This document shows, in pieces, positions 15,101 through 22,270 of a DNA stretch of 64,000 nt. The DNA lies in assembly GCF_041146795.1 (NCBI RefSeq), contig NC_135174.1:5705878-5769877 (forward strand). The letters run 5' to 3'. Below the pieces are notes generated by a model, which was given only the letters and a program-made list of their open reading frames with translations, was not told the DNA's origin and did no database searches. The DNA comes from Maylandia zebra. Its lineage: Eukaryota; Chordata; Actinopteri; Cichliformes; Cichlidae. Position 1 is the stretch's first letter; every line of letters starts with the position of its first letter. The translations under genes were made by a program, and so were the position numbers.

Positions 15101-15288
15101 AGTTCTTCTTCTAGAACCAGATCCCTCTCCATCGAGGATACCAGGCTGGTCATGGAGTCAAAGCCCAGTTTGGATAAGGTCAAGTTCTTGTGATATGTCT
15201 GGCTATAGACGATAGCCAGCTTTTTAAGCGGGATCCCATCAGGGTGCTCCCTGACAATGGACACTAGCTCCGTCCGAACTTTTTCCAT
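56..15288 (-). CDS. LOTUS/OST-HTH domain + NO VEIN/sacsin-like GHKL ATPase protein (multi-exon, 3' end outside window)
   Basis: Twenty-one coding exons in minus-strand order: 14482-15288, 12979-13168, 12526-12884, 11942-12061, 11665-11862, 11382-11498, 10590-10850, 8652-8832, 8380-8546, 8089-8229, 7826-8004, 7120-7292, 5164-5388, 4962-5071, 4227-4442, 2498-2624, 2163-2382, 1914-2061, 1097-1274, 799-976, 56-182. All junctions are GT-AG with matching phase, giving 4,422 nt and 1,474 codons before the left edge. Residues ~1-69 and ~101-167 are two LOTUS/OST-HTH domains, each with HPDGIPLK. Residues ~1300-1385 hold a GHKL ATPase: ELIQNADDNSYP (N box) and GYIGQKGIGFKS (glycine-rich ATP lid), closely resembling plant NO VEIN and related to sacsin. 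LOTUS domains bind RNA in TDRD5, TDRD7, MARF1 and Oskar; GHKL modules are ATP-driven clamps. The start ATG at 15286-15288 has A at -3 and G at +4. The middle region is unrecognised. RNA-linked ATPase function is inference. Confidence 0.85.
799..976 (-). CDS. Coding exon 20: GHKL ATP-lid
   Basis: 178 nt, leaves in phase 2. Starts GQKGIGFKSVFKVTDCPEIH, the glycine-rich lid that contacts the ATP phosphates, then SNGFHLHFD and GYILPHW, all as in NO VEIN-type ATPases. Confidence 0.9.
1097..1274 (-). CDS. Coding exon 19: GHKL N box and G1 region
   Basis: 178 nt, leaves in phase 1. Starts NADDNSYP (Mg-ATP-binding Asn/Asp), then VERDCITVLNNETGF, NIRAICDVGRSTK and GYIG. This run closely matches the NO VEIN ATPase domain and is the most diagnostic sequence in the gene. 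Confidence 0.9.
1428..1867 (-). mobile_element. Internally deleted Tc1-like element (MITE) in intron 18
   Basis: The termini are inverted repeats: CCTGATTTCTTATTTTTCC at 1428 and its complement, imperfect, ending at 1867, each followed inward by TTTGTCACAC. The interior at 1560-1700 resembles the reverse complement of a Tc1 transposase catalytic region (the segment containing 'aggtggacttgcaggtgtgtt'-like sequence). It is a decayed, non-autonomous copy. Confidence 0.6.
1914..2061 (-). CDS. Coding exon 18: start of GHKL ATPase module
   Basis: 148 nt, ends phase 0 at ATTCAG|GTAGAA. Encodes the helix RLGRSLDRLSTELYSKDTHF followed by VLELIQ, whose glutamate is the expected GHKL catalytic base just before NADD in the next exon. 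Confidence 0.85.
2163..2382 (-). CDS. Coding exon 17: acidic stretch
   Basis: 220 nt, leaves in phase 2 (ATCAG|GTTTGT). Begins with a run of glutamates (IEAEEEEDEEQLYELA) and ends QRAVIEDIR, which leads into the ATPase domain. Confidence 0.75.
2498..2624 (-). CDS. Coding exon 16: acidic linker
   Basis: 127 nt, leaves in phase 1. Ser/Asp/Glu-rich (NMSEDDFLEDNIMDNSFESS). With exon 17 it forms an acidic, probably disordered tether just before the ATPase module. Confidence 0.75.
2625..4226. other. Intron 15 of the LOTUS-ATPase gene
   Basis: 1.6 kb of AT-rich sequence with an A-run at 3210-3222. I see no gene, RNA or clear transposon. Confidence 0.5.
4227..4442 (-). CDS. Coding exon 15
   Basis: 72 codons, phase 0 on both sides. 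Contains VLGQAKSKRVLMTVAQSEPR and GIPDWIKDYEKKL, still in the long conserved middle region. Confidence 0.75.
4962..5071 (-). CDS. Coding exon 14
   Basis: 110 nt, ends phase 0 at CTGCAG|GTCAGG. Encodes an alpha-helical segment with CYDKVAKFLLECFTRIPTR. Confidence 0.75.
5164..5388 (-). CDS. Coding exon 13
   Basis: 225 nt, phase 1 at both ends (donor GAAG|GTAGGT). Encodes TGLAALEVTPGVLFRVTT and an Ala/Val/Leu-rich helix, suggesting a compact globular part of the unnamed middle domain. Confidence 0.75.
5389..7119. other. Intron 12 of the LOTUS-ATPase gene, with repeats
   Basis: At 5,578-5,740 there is a low-complexity tract with three imperfect copies of CAACTTCTGTTGTTTTT separated by AATTC-rich sequence. 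At ~6,938-7,068 there is a diverged copy of a fish repeat also found near 33.2 and 52.0 kb. Nothing else is recognised. Confidence 0.5.
6938..7068 (+). repeat. Dispersed fish repeat, copy 1 (truncated)
   Basis: Shares GCACTCAAAGTGCTTTCTACAAC near its left end and GAGCTACAGCCACCCC at its right end with copies at 33,205-33,437 and ~52,020-52,262. The middle is missing or diverged. Confidence 0.5.
7120..7292 (-). CDS. Coding exon 12
   Basis: 173 nt, enters phase 2 and leaves phase 1 (GCAG|GTAGGC). Contains a tryptophan-rich SEWSQWELIFKPLHGSLKEF segment, probably part of a folded domain in the middle region. Confidence 0.75.
7826..8004 (-). CDS. Coding exon 11
   Basis: 179 nt, leaves in phase 2 at TCAAG|GTTAGA. 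Encodes LSYIESALRSHYGVRDSRDL and a glycine-rich turn. It joins exon 12 in frame through a split serine codon. Confidence 0.75.
8089..8229 (-). CDS. Coding exon 10
   Basis: 47 codons, phase 0 on both sides; donor GAA|GTGAGT. Contains QDVFEFIKQCGDV. The 5-base donor consensus supports the boundary. Confidence 0.75.
8380..8546 (-). CDS. Coding exon 9
   Basis: 167 nt, ends phase 0. Encodes KQYLRDKLAAQNS and a second helix with KDFLSLEKGSFLEFL. No motif recognised. Confidence 0.75.
8652..8832 (-). CDS. Coding exon 8
   Basis: 181 nt, leaves in phase 1. Starts HVQNFLLQVSGNRLETALFQL and ends in a Lys/Pro/Glu-rich, probably disordered tract. Confidence 0.75.
8833..10589. other. Intron 7 of the LOTUS-ATPase gene, with repeats
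   Basis: A segment at 9,790-9,910 (TATTCAACGGTAGAGCAGTT through CAGCAAAGGGCCCCGGGTCA) matches a repeat I recognise as common in teleosts. It is followed at 9,925-10,190 by a pyrimidine-rich repeat tail. No coding potential supported. Confidence 0.45.
10590..10850 (-). CDS. Coding exon 7
   Basis: 87 codons, phase 0 on both sides (ctctag acceptor, AAG|GTGGGT donor). Encodes a Glu/Lys-rich, probably helical or coiled-coil stretch (IQKELEEEIYERLRKLKK) followed by a small hydrophobic region. Confidence 0.75.
11382..11498 (-). CDS. Coding exon 6
   Basis: 39 codons. The acceptor is placed at aggaag|CAG because the tttttag 7 bases upstream would break the phase inherited from exon 5. Contains DLAEFMKHLADHYNCDSPYE, and the donor is TCG|GTAAAA. 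Confidence 0.65.
11665..11862 (-). CDS. Coding exon 5
   Basis: 66 codons, phase 0 on both sides. Contains LYELGQSLAGLKDKKRYEEL and then a KLPFIHRIFKI segment. This belongs to the conserved but unnamed middle region of the protein. Confidence 0.75.
11942..12061 (-). CDS. Coding exon 4
   Basis: Exactly 40 codons, phase 0 on both sides (ttccag acceptor, GAG|GTTGGC donor). Encodes a helical segment containing HLPLKALKDLQYLIREINMF. No family recognised. Confidence 0.75.
12526..12884 (-). CDS. Coding exon 3: charged linker and helix
   Basis: 359 nt, ends phase 0 at KK|GTGAGG. It encodes a polar Glu/Lys/Ser stretch followed by a helical segment rich in Arg, Glu and Asp (AQLRELLGENMRAVEAM). No known domain recognised. 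Confidence 0.75.
12979..13168 (-). CDS. Coding exon 2: possible third, diverged LOTUS-like segment
   Basis: 190 nt, enters in phase 0 and leaves in phase 1. The junction LYQRILE|VMGTYQLT followed by CYSQKFGEKFPLAQY has the helix spacing of a LOTUS domain but lacks the DGIPL core, so a degenerate third copy is possible. Confidence 0.75.
13169..14481. other. Intron 1 (coding) of the LOTUS-ATPase gene
   Basis: AT-rich, with an AT dinucleotide microsatellite at 14,431-14,460 directly beside the exon and a TTA/TAATAA tract at 14,285-14,315. No gene or transposon recognised. Confidence 0.5.
14431..14460. repeat. (TA)n microsatellite
   Basis: TA dinucleotide run interrupted once by TC, about 20 bases from the coding exon 1 donor. 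Confidence 0.8.
14482..15288 (-). CDS. Coding exon 1: tandem LOTUS domains
   Basis: 269 codons, phase 0 at the donor (GAG|GTTAGC). It holds both LOTUS domains; the second aligns with the first through HPDGIPLK, a tyrosine-rich helix and a final VVY/LVFH strand, so they look like an internal duplication. Residues ~171-262 are a Ser/Pro/Thr-rich linker, probably disordered. An in-frame GTG lies at 15298-15300, but the ATG at 15288 is the credible start. A splice acceptor (ctgatag) directly upstream implies a separate 5' noncoding exon. Confidence 0.85.
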
Positions 15289-15367
15289 CTTGAGTGACAC
15301 TATCAGGGAGAAAAGAGACCAGCATTAATGGACAATATGATTATCTGCTAGAAATATAGCTTGCTGT

Positions 15368-15790
15368 ATAGTAAGTAAATAAGTAAAACTTTATTTATAT
15401 AGCACCTTTCTAGATAAAAGACCACAAAGTGCTTCACGCAAGGATAACAAAGTATAAAATAAAACAGACACCACTTAACAAAATGCAATTCTAAAAAAAT
15501 GTGCTTTTAGTTGTTTTTTAAAGGAAGCTACTGAGTCCCGAGATCTTAAGCTCAGTGGGAGAGAGTTCCACAGTCTGGAAGCCACCGTGGCTAAAGCTCT
15601 GTCTCCCTTAGTTCTCAGCCTTGTATGATGAATGACAAGTAGGCCCTGATTACATGACCTAAGAGACCTGCTAGGGACATGGGGCTGTAGAAGTTCAATG
15701 ATGTAGGCAGGAGCATGTCGATGAAGAGCTCTATAAGTCAGAACCAGAATCTTGAAATGGACTAAATTCAATGGGGAGCCAGTGCAGCTG
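15368..15790 (-). mobile_element. LINE (L2-like) 3' end fragment
   Basis: The minus strand encodes a ~95-residue C-terminal piece (FKILVLTYRALHRHAPAYI, LRTKGDRALATVASRLWNSL, DSVASFKKQLKAH) typical of L2-clade LINE ORF2 ends. It is followed by a 3' tail that reads GGTGCTATATAAATAAAG and a short ACTT-type repeat. 5'-truncated. Confidence 0.65.
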
Positions 15791-16030
15791 TATTAGCAAC
15801 AGTGTCACATGTGAATACTTAGATGTTTTGGTCAGAAGTCTTGCTGCAGCGTTTTGAACCATCTGTAGACGCTCCAAGGAGTTTTTGTTTAAACATGTAA
15901 ACAGTGAATTACGGTAGTCCAGTCTTGATGAAATGAAAGCACCAATGACAATCTCCAGTTCAGTACGAGATACAATGGGGCTTAGTTTAGAAATGTTTCT
16001 TAAGTGAGAAAAGCAGGACCGAAGTTAGTG
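15791..16030. repeat. Interspersed repeat fragment next to the LINE tail
   Basis: Contains GTCTTGCTGCAGCGTTTTGA and GAATTACGGTAGTCCAGTCT, phrases I recognise as a common teleost interspersed repeat. It may be a further part of the LINE insertion. Confidence 0.4.
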
Positions 16031-18540
16031 TTACTGTGTATACTGTGTTTGGCAGTGTACTTAATGTGTTAACCAGCTATTAACCAGTTTCGAAATGGTG
16101 ACGCCACTGCTCTAAGTAATCGCTAATAAATTTATTTTTACAGCCAATTGTAAAAATGTCCAACTCACTGAGAGCATGTTCTTCATGTTGTGTGTTTATA
16201 CGGTGTTTAAAATTACTTACACATCAAGGTTAGAATCTGTCTCTAACACATATGCCCTGAAAGCTCCAGTGTAAATGTGGCTATAGTCAAATATAATTAT
16301 ATAATTAATTATTATATTATTTTGATGTATAGTTCAATGGCTTCTTATGTTCTCCAATACCATGTTTTAGATTGTATGATAAATGAATATGTAAATAAAG
16401 GCAGGTATTTGTTAACCCAGAGAATGACTCAACTTTACATGTTCACATTCCCAGCAGTCAGCTGTTTTATCATAAGGTTACAAAGCCATTGCCAAATACC
16501 TGCCTGGCATAACAAGACAGACAGCCAAAACTAACAGTTGCTGCAGATTGCCTGTTGCTGTTGAAGCTGGTGGCTGCCAGCTGATGCATGCATGAGGAAG
16601 GTGAGAAGGTAATTCATAGGTGAGGTGTCTTTTTACTAAGAAGGGTTTGCTTTACTTTCTTTCTTTTTTTTTTCTTTTTTTCTATCTCAGACTATTTTTT
16701 GGAGTATGACATATGAACATTCAGTATCTTGATTAGACATGCAAAAGTTATTGTATGACAAAAATTTACTGATTCTGAGGGTGTGACACTCACTAATTTT
16801 CCATAGAATGACTCATGAAAAGTTCTGGCACAGCTTCAGCTATTTCGAAGTTGCATAGAAGATGAAGAACAACTGAAACACATCGTGTATGTGAACTTTA
16901 CCATGTATATCCATCACCCACAACAGCACAACAAAAACATGGTCAGACATATGTGACAGATCAAAAGAGGAACCCAAAGAATTACTCCTATAAGTGTCAC
17001 TCCATTTAAAGCCACAGCAACAACAAAGTTAAAGAAATCAATAGTCACAATAATAATAAAATAAAAATATTAAGACAGATTCACCACAAACTAGTGTCCA
17101 CCAGTTCATCACAGAATCCGAGTACCAAGATGGTAGCAAGTAAAGCATGCATCTCATAGGCATTACAGCATTTAATTAAATACCTAAACAAGTCAGTATT
17201 GTTTTAGAGGCAAACTTAAACAAATTCTGATTTCTATCAGAATCAAAGTGGGAGATATTTCACGTTTTAAATTATATTTAGGGGGGGGGGGGGAGTGCTG
17301 AAATGTTGAACTTTTGTTGAGTGATGAAAGCAGCGCAGTATTCCTCAGTCCTCGGTGAACATCATCTTCACCAGGTCTGCTTTGAAACATTCCTCCTCCA
17401 CCTTAGGTTTGCTTTACTTTCTAAGATGCGTAGTGTATTTACTCAACACTGTGAGCTACTGTTTTGTTGCTTTGAGCATTTCATTGCATGTATCGCATGT
17501 CTGAACTTAACCGTTAAATACAACAATAAATATTCAATAGTGTGTGATTTAAGCTACAGCCCAAATTTAGCAAAAATTTAGCTTAGTTTGGAAAAAGAAA
17601 TGCCATAAATTCCTCCTGTGAAATTACGCTGCTGGTGTGAACGGCTGCATTAAGAAGAAGTGATTCCGAAAAAACATTTTTAATAGACCAAATATTCACA
17701 CAAATTTTACATGTCTGGTGTCTAAAGGTCTTTATTATTTATGATCACGCATGATCTGAAATGAAATCTATCACTCCCATCTCTGTAAATATAGATAGAT
17801 GCTTCCAATTAACAGCACATATACAGTTCCACAAGTCGTTGGACAATAAGACTGTTTATAATTTTGCCTCTGAACACAACCACGGTAGATTTGATTTTAA
17901 TCAAGCACCATGGTGTGAATGCAGTGCAGACTTTCAATTTAATTCAAATGATTTAACAAAAGTTAAATTAACTGTTAAGGAATTACAGCCATTTTTATAC
18001 ATACTCTCCCATTTCCAAGAGGCTGATCGCTAATGACTCTCACACCAGTATTAAAAACACTCCTTTATATTTAAAGTTAAGACGGTTGTTTGTCCAGTTA
18101 CTTTTGAGCTACTGGCTTTTCTTCTTCAAGGACTTTGTGTCAATGTGTTTTACTTAAATTAAACTAGCGAAATGTGCAGGTTTTAATGCTCAAATGTCCA
18201 AGATTAAATTAACACTAAATCAAACTGTTGTGGCTACTAATCCTGTGCACTAGTCAATGTTTTATCACTGGTGGCAAACACTAAATGTGCAGCACTGTGA
18301 ATAAAATGGCACTAGTTATATCAAAATAGCAATAAGTGAGAACATGTTAACCACAGAAGCAGATTATGTTTTATCCAAAAGAACCACAATGTGTTTGCTG
18401 ATGACTACCCTTTGTGAGTTTACACTGTTATCATCTATGAAAACCAAAAGGCTCTACAAACATATAGACTATATAATAGTTATATGTGTGCATAAAATAC
18501 AGCCAATAGTACAAAAGTGCTGGAATCAGAGCAATCTTAC
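16031..18540. other. Proposed first (noncoding-exon) intron of the LOTUS-ATPase gene
   Basis: AT-rich; includes a pyrimidine tract at 16,655-16,685 and a run of 14 G at 17,281-17,294. No gene or RNA recognised. Confidence 0.45.
17281..17294. repeat. Poly-G run
   Basis: Fourteen consecutive G (TTTAGGGG... AGTG). A length-unstable homopolymer. Confidence 0.9.
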
Positions 18541-18597
18541 CTGTTCCTTCAAATGATAAGATCTGCACTCATCTCTCCCTGAACAAAGACATGAACC
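18541..18597 (-). other. Candidate 5' noncoding first exon of the LOTUS-ATPase gene
   Basis: Reading minus, a strong donor AACAG|GTAAGA ends at 18541. The TATA-like box at 18617-18623 places a start site near 18,597. The exon would splice over ~3.2 kb to the acceptor near 15,301. It holds two short, closed upstream ORFs of 7 codons each. The exon is inferred only from the donor, the TATA-like box and the need for a leader exon. Other donor-like sites at 19,740, 19,820 and 20,264 could mark alternative first exons. Confidence 0.45.
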
Positions 18598-18616
18598 TGA
18601 AACATCCTGTTCAAGC

Positions 18617-18623
18617 TTAAATA
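18617..18623 (-). promoter_or_regulatory. TATA-like box (TATTTAA on minus strand)
   Basis: The minus strand reads AGTATTTAAG, 20-30 bases upstream of the proposed first exon and in the same orientation as the LOTUS-ATPase gene. Confidence 0.4.
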
Positions 18624-18679
18624 CTCTCCTCCTCCTCCCTTCCCTTCCACCCTGCTGTGTTTCGTTTCAAGCATGAAGA

Positions 18680-18695
18680 GAAATGAAACTGAAAC
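18680..18695. promoter_or_regulatory. ISRE-like interferon-response element
   Basis: The plus strand reads GAAATGAAACTGAAAC; the minus strand reads GTTTCAGTTTC, fitting the GTTTCNNTTTC core bound by IRF9/ISGF3 and other IRFs. It lies about 60 bases upstream of the TATA-like box. A related TTTCGTTTC sits at 18659-18667. Confidence 0.5.
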
Positions 18696-18995
18696 CAACA
18701 GCCATGCTCATGTATGCATGTATGTCATGTCTCTGTCCTTAATTGCGATGTACCCACACTCACATTTCCAGAAATGGTCAAAGCATTAATGAAGACTGAG
18801 AATTTATAAGACAACACAGTGTAAAGTAAGCAAAACTCTTCTCTGATTGGACACTGGAAATTGGGGAGAAAACAAAGAAGGCATGAGGCCTTAGGTTTCA
18901 CATTCCTGGCTTTTGCTTCAGCTGATTTGCATCAGCTGTTGGGTAATAAGCCATGTGACATGATTAGGCTCAAAACAATCCATTACACAAGGAAA

Positions 18996-19007
18996 GGAAA
19001 CAGAAAG
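18996..19007. promoter_or_regulatory. Second ISRE-like motif
   Basis: The plus strand contains GGAAACAGAAAG, a GAAANNGAAA core. Weak alone; its interest lies in clustering with the sites at 18,680 and 19,196. Confidence 0.3.
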
Positions 19008-19195
19008 TAATCACAGCTCTGTGTAGTTCTGGATACAAATGTACATACTTGTGCTGTGCATGTAATAATTACATCATAACTAACCAGAATATTTGGCTCG
19101 CACTGAAAAACTTACAGCACAGTAAGTTTTGATCTTACTAAACTCTGTCTGTTACATTACTTCCTGTCAACCTGTGGTGATATAATAAGGCGTGG

Positions 19196-19207
19196 GGAAA
19201 CAGAAAC
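19196..19207. promoter_or_regulatory. Third ISRE-like motif
   Basis: The plus strand contains GGGAAACAGAAAC, a perfect GAAANNGAAAC core, with TATAATAAGG a few bases before it. It could serve the LOTUS-ATPase gene or an alternative promoter. Confidence 0.3.
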
Positions 19208-21780
19208 ACACACAAGAAACTTCAGAGGCCTAAGATGTTCCTGCCAGTCACGTTTGGTTGCTCAACTCCTGTGACGTTCAAAACCCTCTTGAACTATAGA
19301 AGGGTAGCTCACAGTCCAAAAAAGTAATCAGTTATCTCAGCCACACCGTTTTCATCCAGTGTCTGAAACAAGTTCTTTTAGCTCTCTTTTCCTCACTTGA
19401 GATCCCTCACAAACCAACAACACAAACAGCAGGTGTGTCACTGAATATATACGGGCGATATTACCTTAATGACATCATGCTGAGCAAAGAGCAATAAAAG
19501 GTGAAACAGAGCAGTCTGAAACACACAGGGATTACTCGTACATACACTGACCTCATTATCTGAAACTCTTGATATGTTTAACATGAAATATCAAACTAAG
19601 GACAATTAAAACAGCTCCAATTTAACATGAAATATATTGGAAATTAGAGGCTGGATAGCTTTTAATATAGGCAAAAATGCGGGGCTATTTTACTGACACA
19701 GAATAGTATATATATGTATAGTCTGTCAGTGAGAACATACCTTACAGTGATCAGTGTGCTTCGATCTTCTCAGTGCATCACAATAAACCACGAAGAGTAA
19801 CAAGTCTTAACTAGTTTACCTCAGCAGAAGTAAAATAGTTATGAGAGTCCATGTGACTTTTGTCCCAGTCTTGTGATATATGATAATTACCCAGCTACCT
19901 GAAACAGAGGTCTCCAACCGCCCGTGCAGTTAGACAAGTAGTGTCAAGCAGACAGTATATCTGTATGTCCTCAGAGCTCTCTTTAATAAGAGCAGAAATG
20001 ACATGTTTATAACATTATCTAATCAAATGTAAAACTACAGGGTTTACAGTGTGTCATTTAGTACAGCGAAAGTGCTTTTGAGCCTTCGGAGAACAAGAAC
20101 AAAACATCCACTAAGAAACGACTACTTTACACTAATGTACCTCGTCATTGCATTGCAACTTTTATATTCATATATTCAAAATAATTATTTTGTTACGAAA
20201 TACTGTGGAAAAAGAAGCAACAACCTAGAACGAAATAACTAAGTGAAAATGCTGTCCATCTACCTGTTATTACGATAACAACCCTTTAGTTACAGTTGTG
20301 GGGCGTGTGTCTTAGCCTGCATTCAACATCTCTGTCCGGCAGGATATAAGCATGACAGATACTTATGATGGCTAGCAACGGCGCTATGCTGGCTAGCATT
20401 CGAAACTAACAGCAGAAATATTATGAAGTAATAATAATGACATTAGTCGGTCAATATAAAGAGTTACAGCGATTAATCGGGGCGGCACTTGTATTAGGGA
20501 ATCTTAACACTGTTAAAAAAGTCCAATTTAGTAGAAAATCTTAAATCGAAACTCATTGTGCATGCTAACATCTTGGCCGACTAGCTAGCTACTGCTAAGC
20601 TGCATTCACGTTGCTCGATAAAGGTGGTAAAAAACCGTTCTCTGCTTTAGAGGCGTTCATGTGCGAAAGCTACTCACAAATAGTATATCACTCACAATCA
20701 AATTTGTCACTATTTTGTTTCTAAGTTTGACATATAAAACCAAACAGACATATAAACAGTTTTCAGAGACGTGTGAATGTATATTCTGAGGTAGTGAGGT
20801 AGCCTTAGGGCAGCTTTTGTGTTAGACAGTGACATTATCAGCAACTGCTGATCTAGTGTCTGAAACAAGTTGTTTAAGATCCCGTTTCCTCCCCCTTTCC
20901 CCCTTTAACACTCCCTTTTCAGTGTGAGATTGATGAATACACGCTTTATATTTTGTGTAATCCCCAGTATCCTATTCTATAAATCATCTATTTGTAGTGG
21001 GTGTCTGTGAAGAACAAGTATGTCATAAAAAACAAAACAAAAACAGTTGTTTATGAGTTCAGAAACACATACAAACAACAACAACAAACAAAAAAAGTGT
21101 AAAGTTGAACTTAGGTTTTACCATTTCTTTGGTTGAATATTTAAAAATGCCGATGACAACACCCCAATAGACGTCAAACAAACTTTCTTAAAGGCTTAAC
21201 ATGTCTCAGCTTGGCATGCAGGTGTGTCACCTGATACTCAAGCCTCTTGGTAGTCAAAAGATCATTGCACTTACTGTAGGAATGTCGTTTGGTGCCTCAA
21301 CCAGTTCAACCACGTCTGACTCTGTGACTTCAATAAACGTGTTAAACTTTCACTCTTGTGCACTTGAGTCCTCTATTCCTGGAAGCATGTACAAGAAATT
21401 TTGAGTTTGAAAGTAAACTCTTGAGTTGATTAACTCTGAGATCAGCAACTCTGAGACCCCGTTTCCAGTGGATGGAGGAATTGTATGTTTGTGTCCGTGC
21501 TGACCATGATATTTAACTCACAAAACAGGAGAGAAAAAATAGGAGAGTCGTTTTAATCGGCTTGTTATTTTGTTACAGGCAAAATACAAGTGTGGCATAA
21601 AATATAAAATGTTTTGTAATGTGAATTTCCATTAGATGCACTAATTTTGCATTTAGTTTTTAAATCTAATTATTGAGCTGTGCCCCTGACAGGGCCAAGT
21701 GTAGGTCACAACAACTGAAGATAAACATCTGGAGAAACAGATCAGACGCAGACAGTTGTGAGATTAGTTGCCCAGATAGC
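19208..21780. other. Intergenic / possible alternative promoter region
   Basis: Contains two related ~40-bp blocks, GTGTCTGAAACAAGTT at ~19,359 and ~20,856, each followed by a polypyrimidine stretch ending TTTCCTC. Between 20,270 and 20,660 there are CTAGCTAGC-rich and CG-containing sequences. No ORF of note. Confidence 0.4.
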
Positions 21781-21789
21781 AACAGACTC

Positions 21790-22270
21790 TGGACAAATTC
21801 AGTTTCAGTTCAATTTATATAGCAGCAAACAGCAACAATAGTTCCCTCAAGGCAACTTTTACTGCAAGTTTAACACTGTTCAATAATAGACAATAACAGA
21901 CTCCAACAATCAAACAGCACCTCATGAGCCTTGGCAGTGGTGGGTAGGAAAAACTCCCCTTTAACAGAAAAAAGCCTCTGGGACACTCAGGGAGGGCCAG
22001 CCATAATATAATTAGGATAAAAAATAGGATAAAAGACAGAGTGGAAGAGAGCCAGAGATGAATAATAACTAATGATTAAACACAGACTGCTCTATAAACA
22101 CACAGTGCTTCTTGATGTCCCCAGCAGGGGGAGCTTCAGTGTCACCAGATCCAGCCCTAAATATATGCTTTAGCAAAAAGGAAAGTTTTAAGCCTTTTTT
22201 TGAAGATGAGAGGGTGCCTGTCTCCTGAACCAAAAGTGGGACCTGGTTCCACGGAAGAGGGATCTGACTT
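21790..22270 (+). repeat. Teleost interspersed repeat (SINE/LINE-tail-like)
   Basis: Includes TTTATATAGCAGCAAACAGC, GGTAGGAAAAACTCCCCTTT, CAGGGAGGGCCAGCC and GACCTGGTTCCACGGAAGAG, phrases of a very abundant fish interspersed repeat. Recognised from memory of its consensus. Confidence 0.55.

Noticed and set aside
15289-15300. GTG start four codons upstream of the LOTUS ATG
   Set aside because: Vertebrate genes rarely start at GTG; the ATG at 15,288 has a good context and a splice acceptor lies just upstream.
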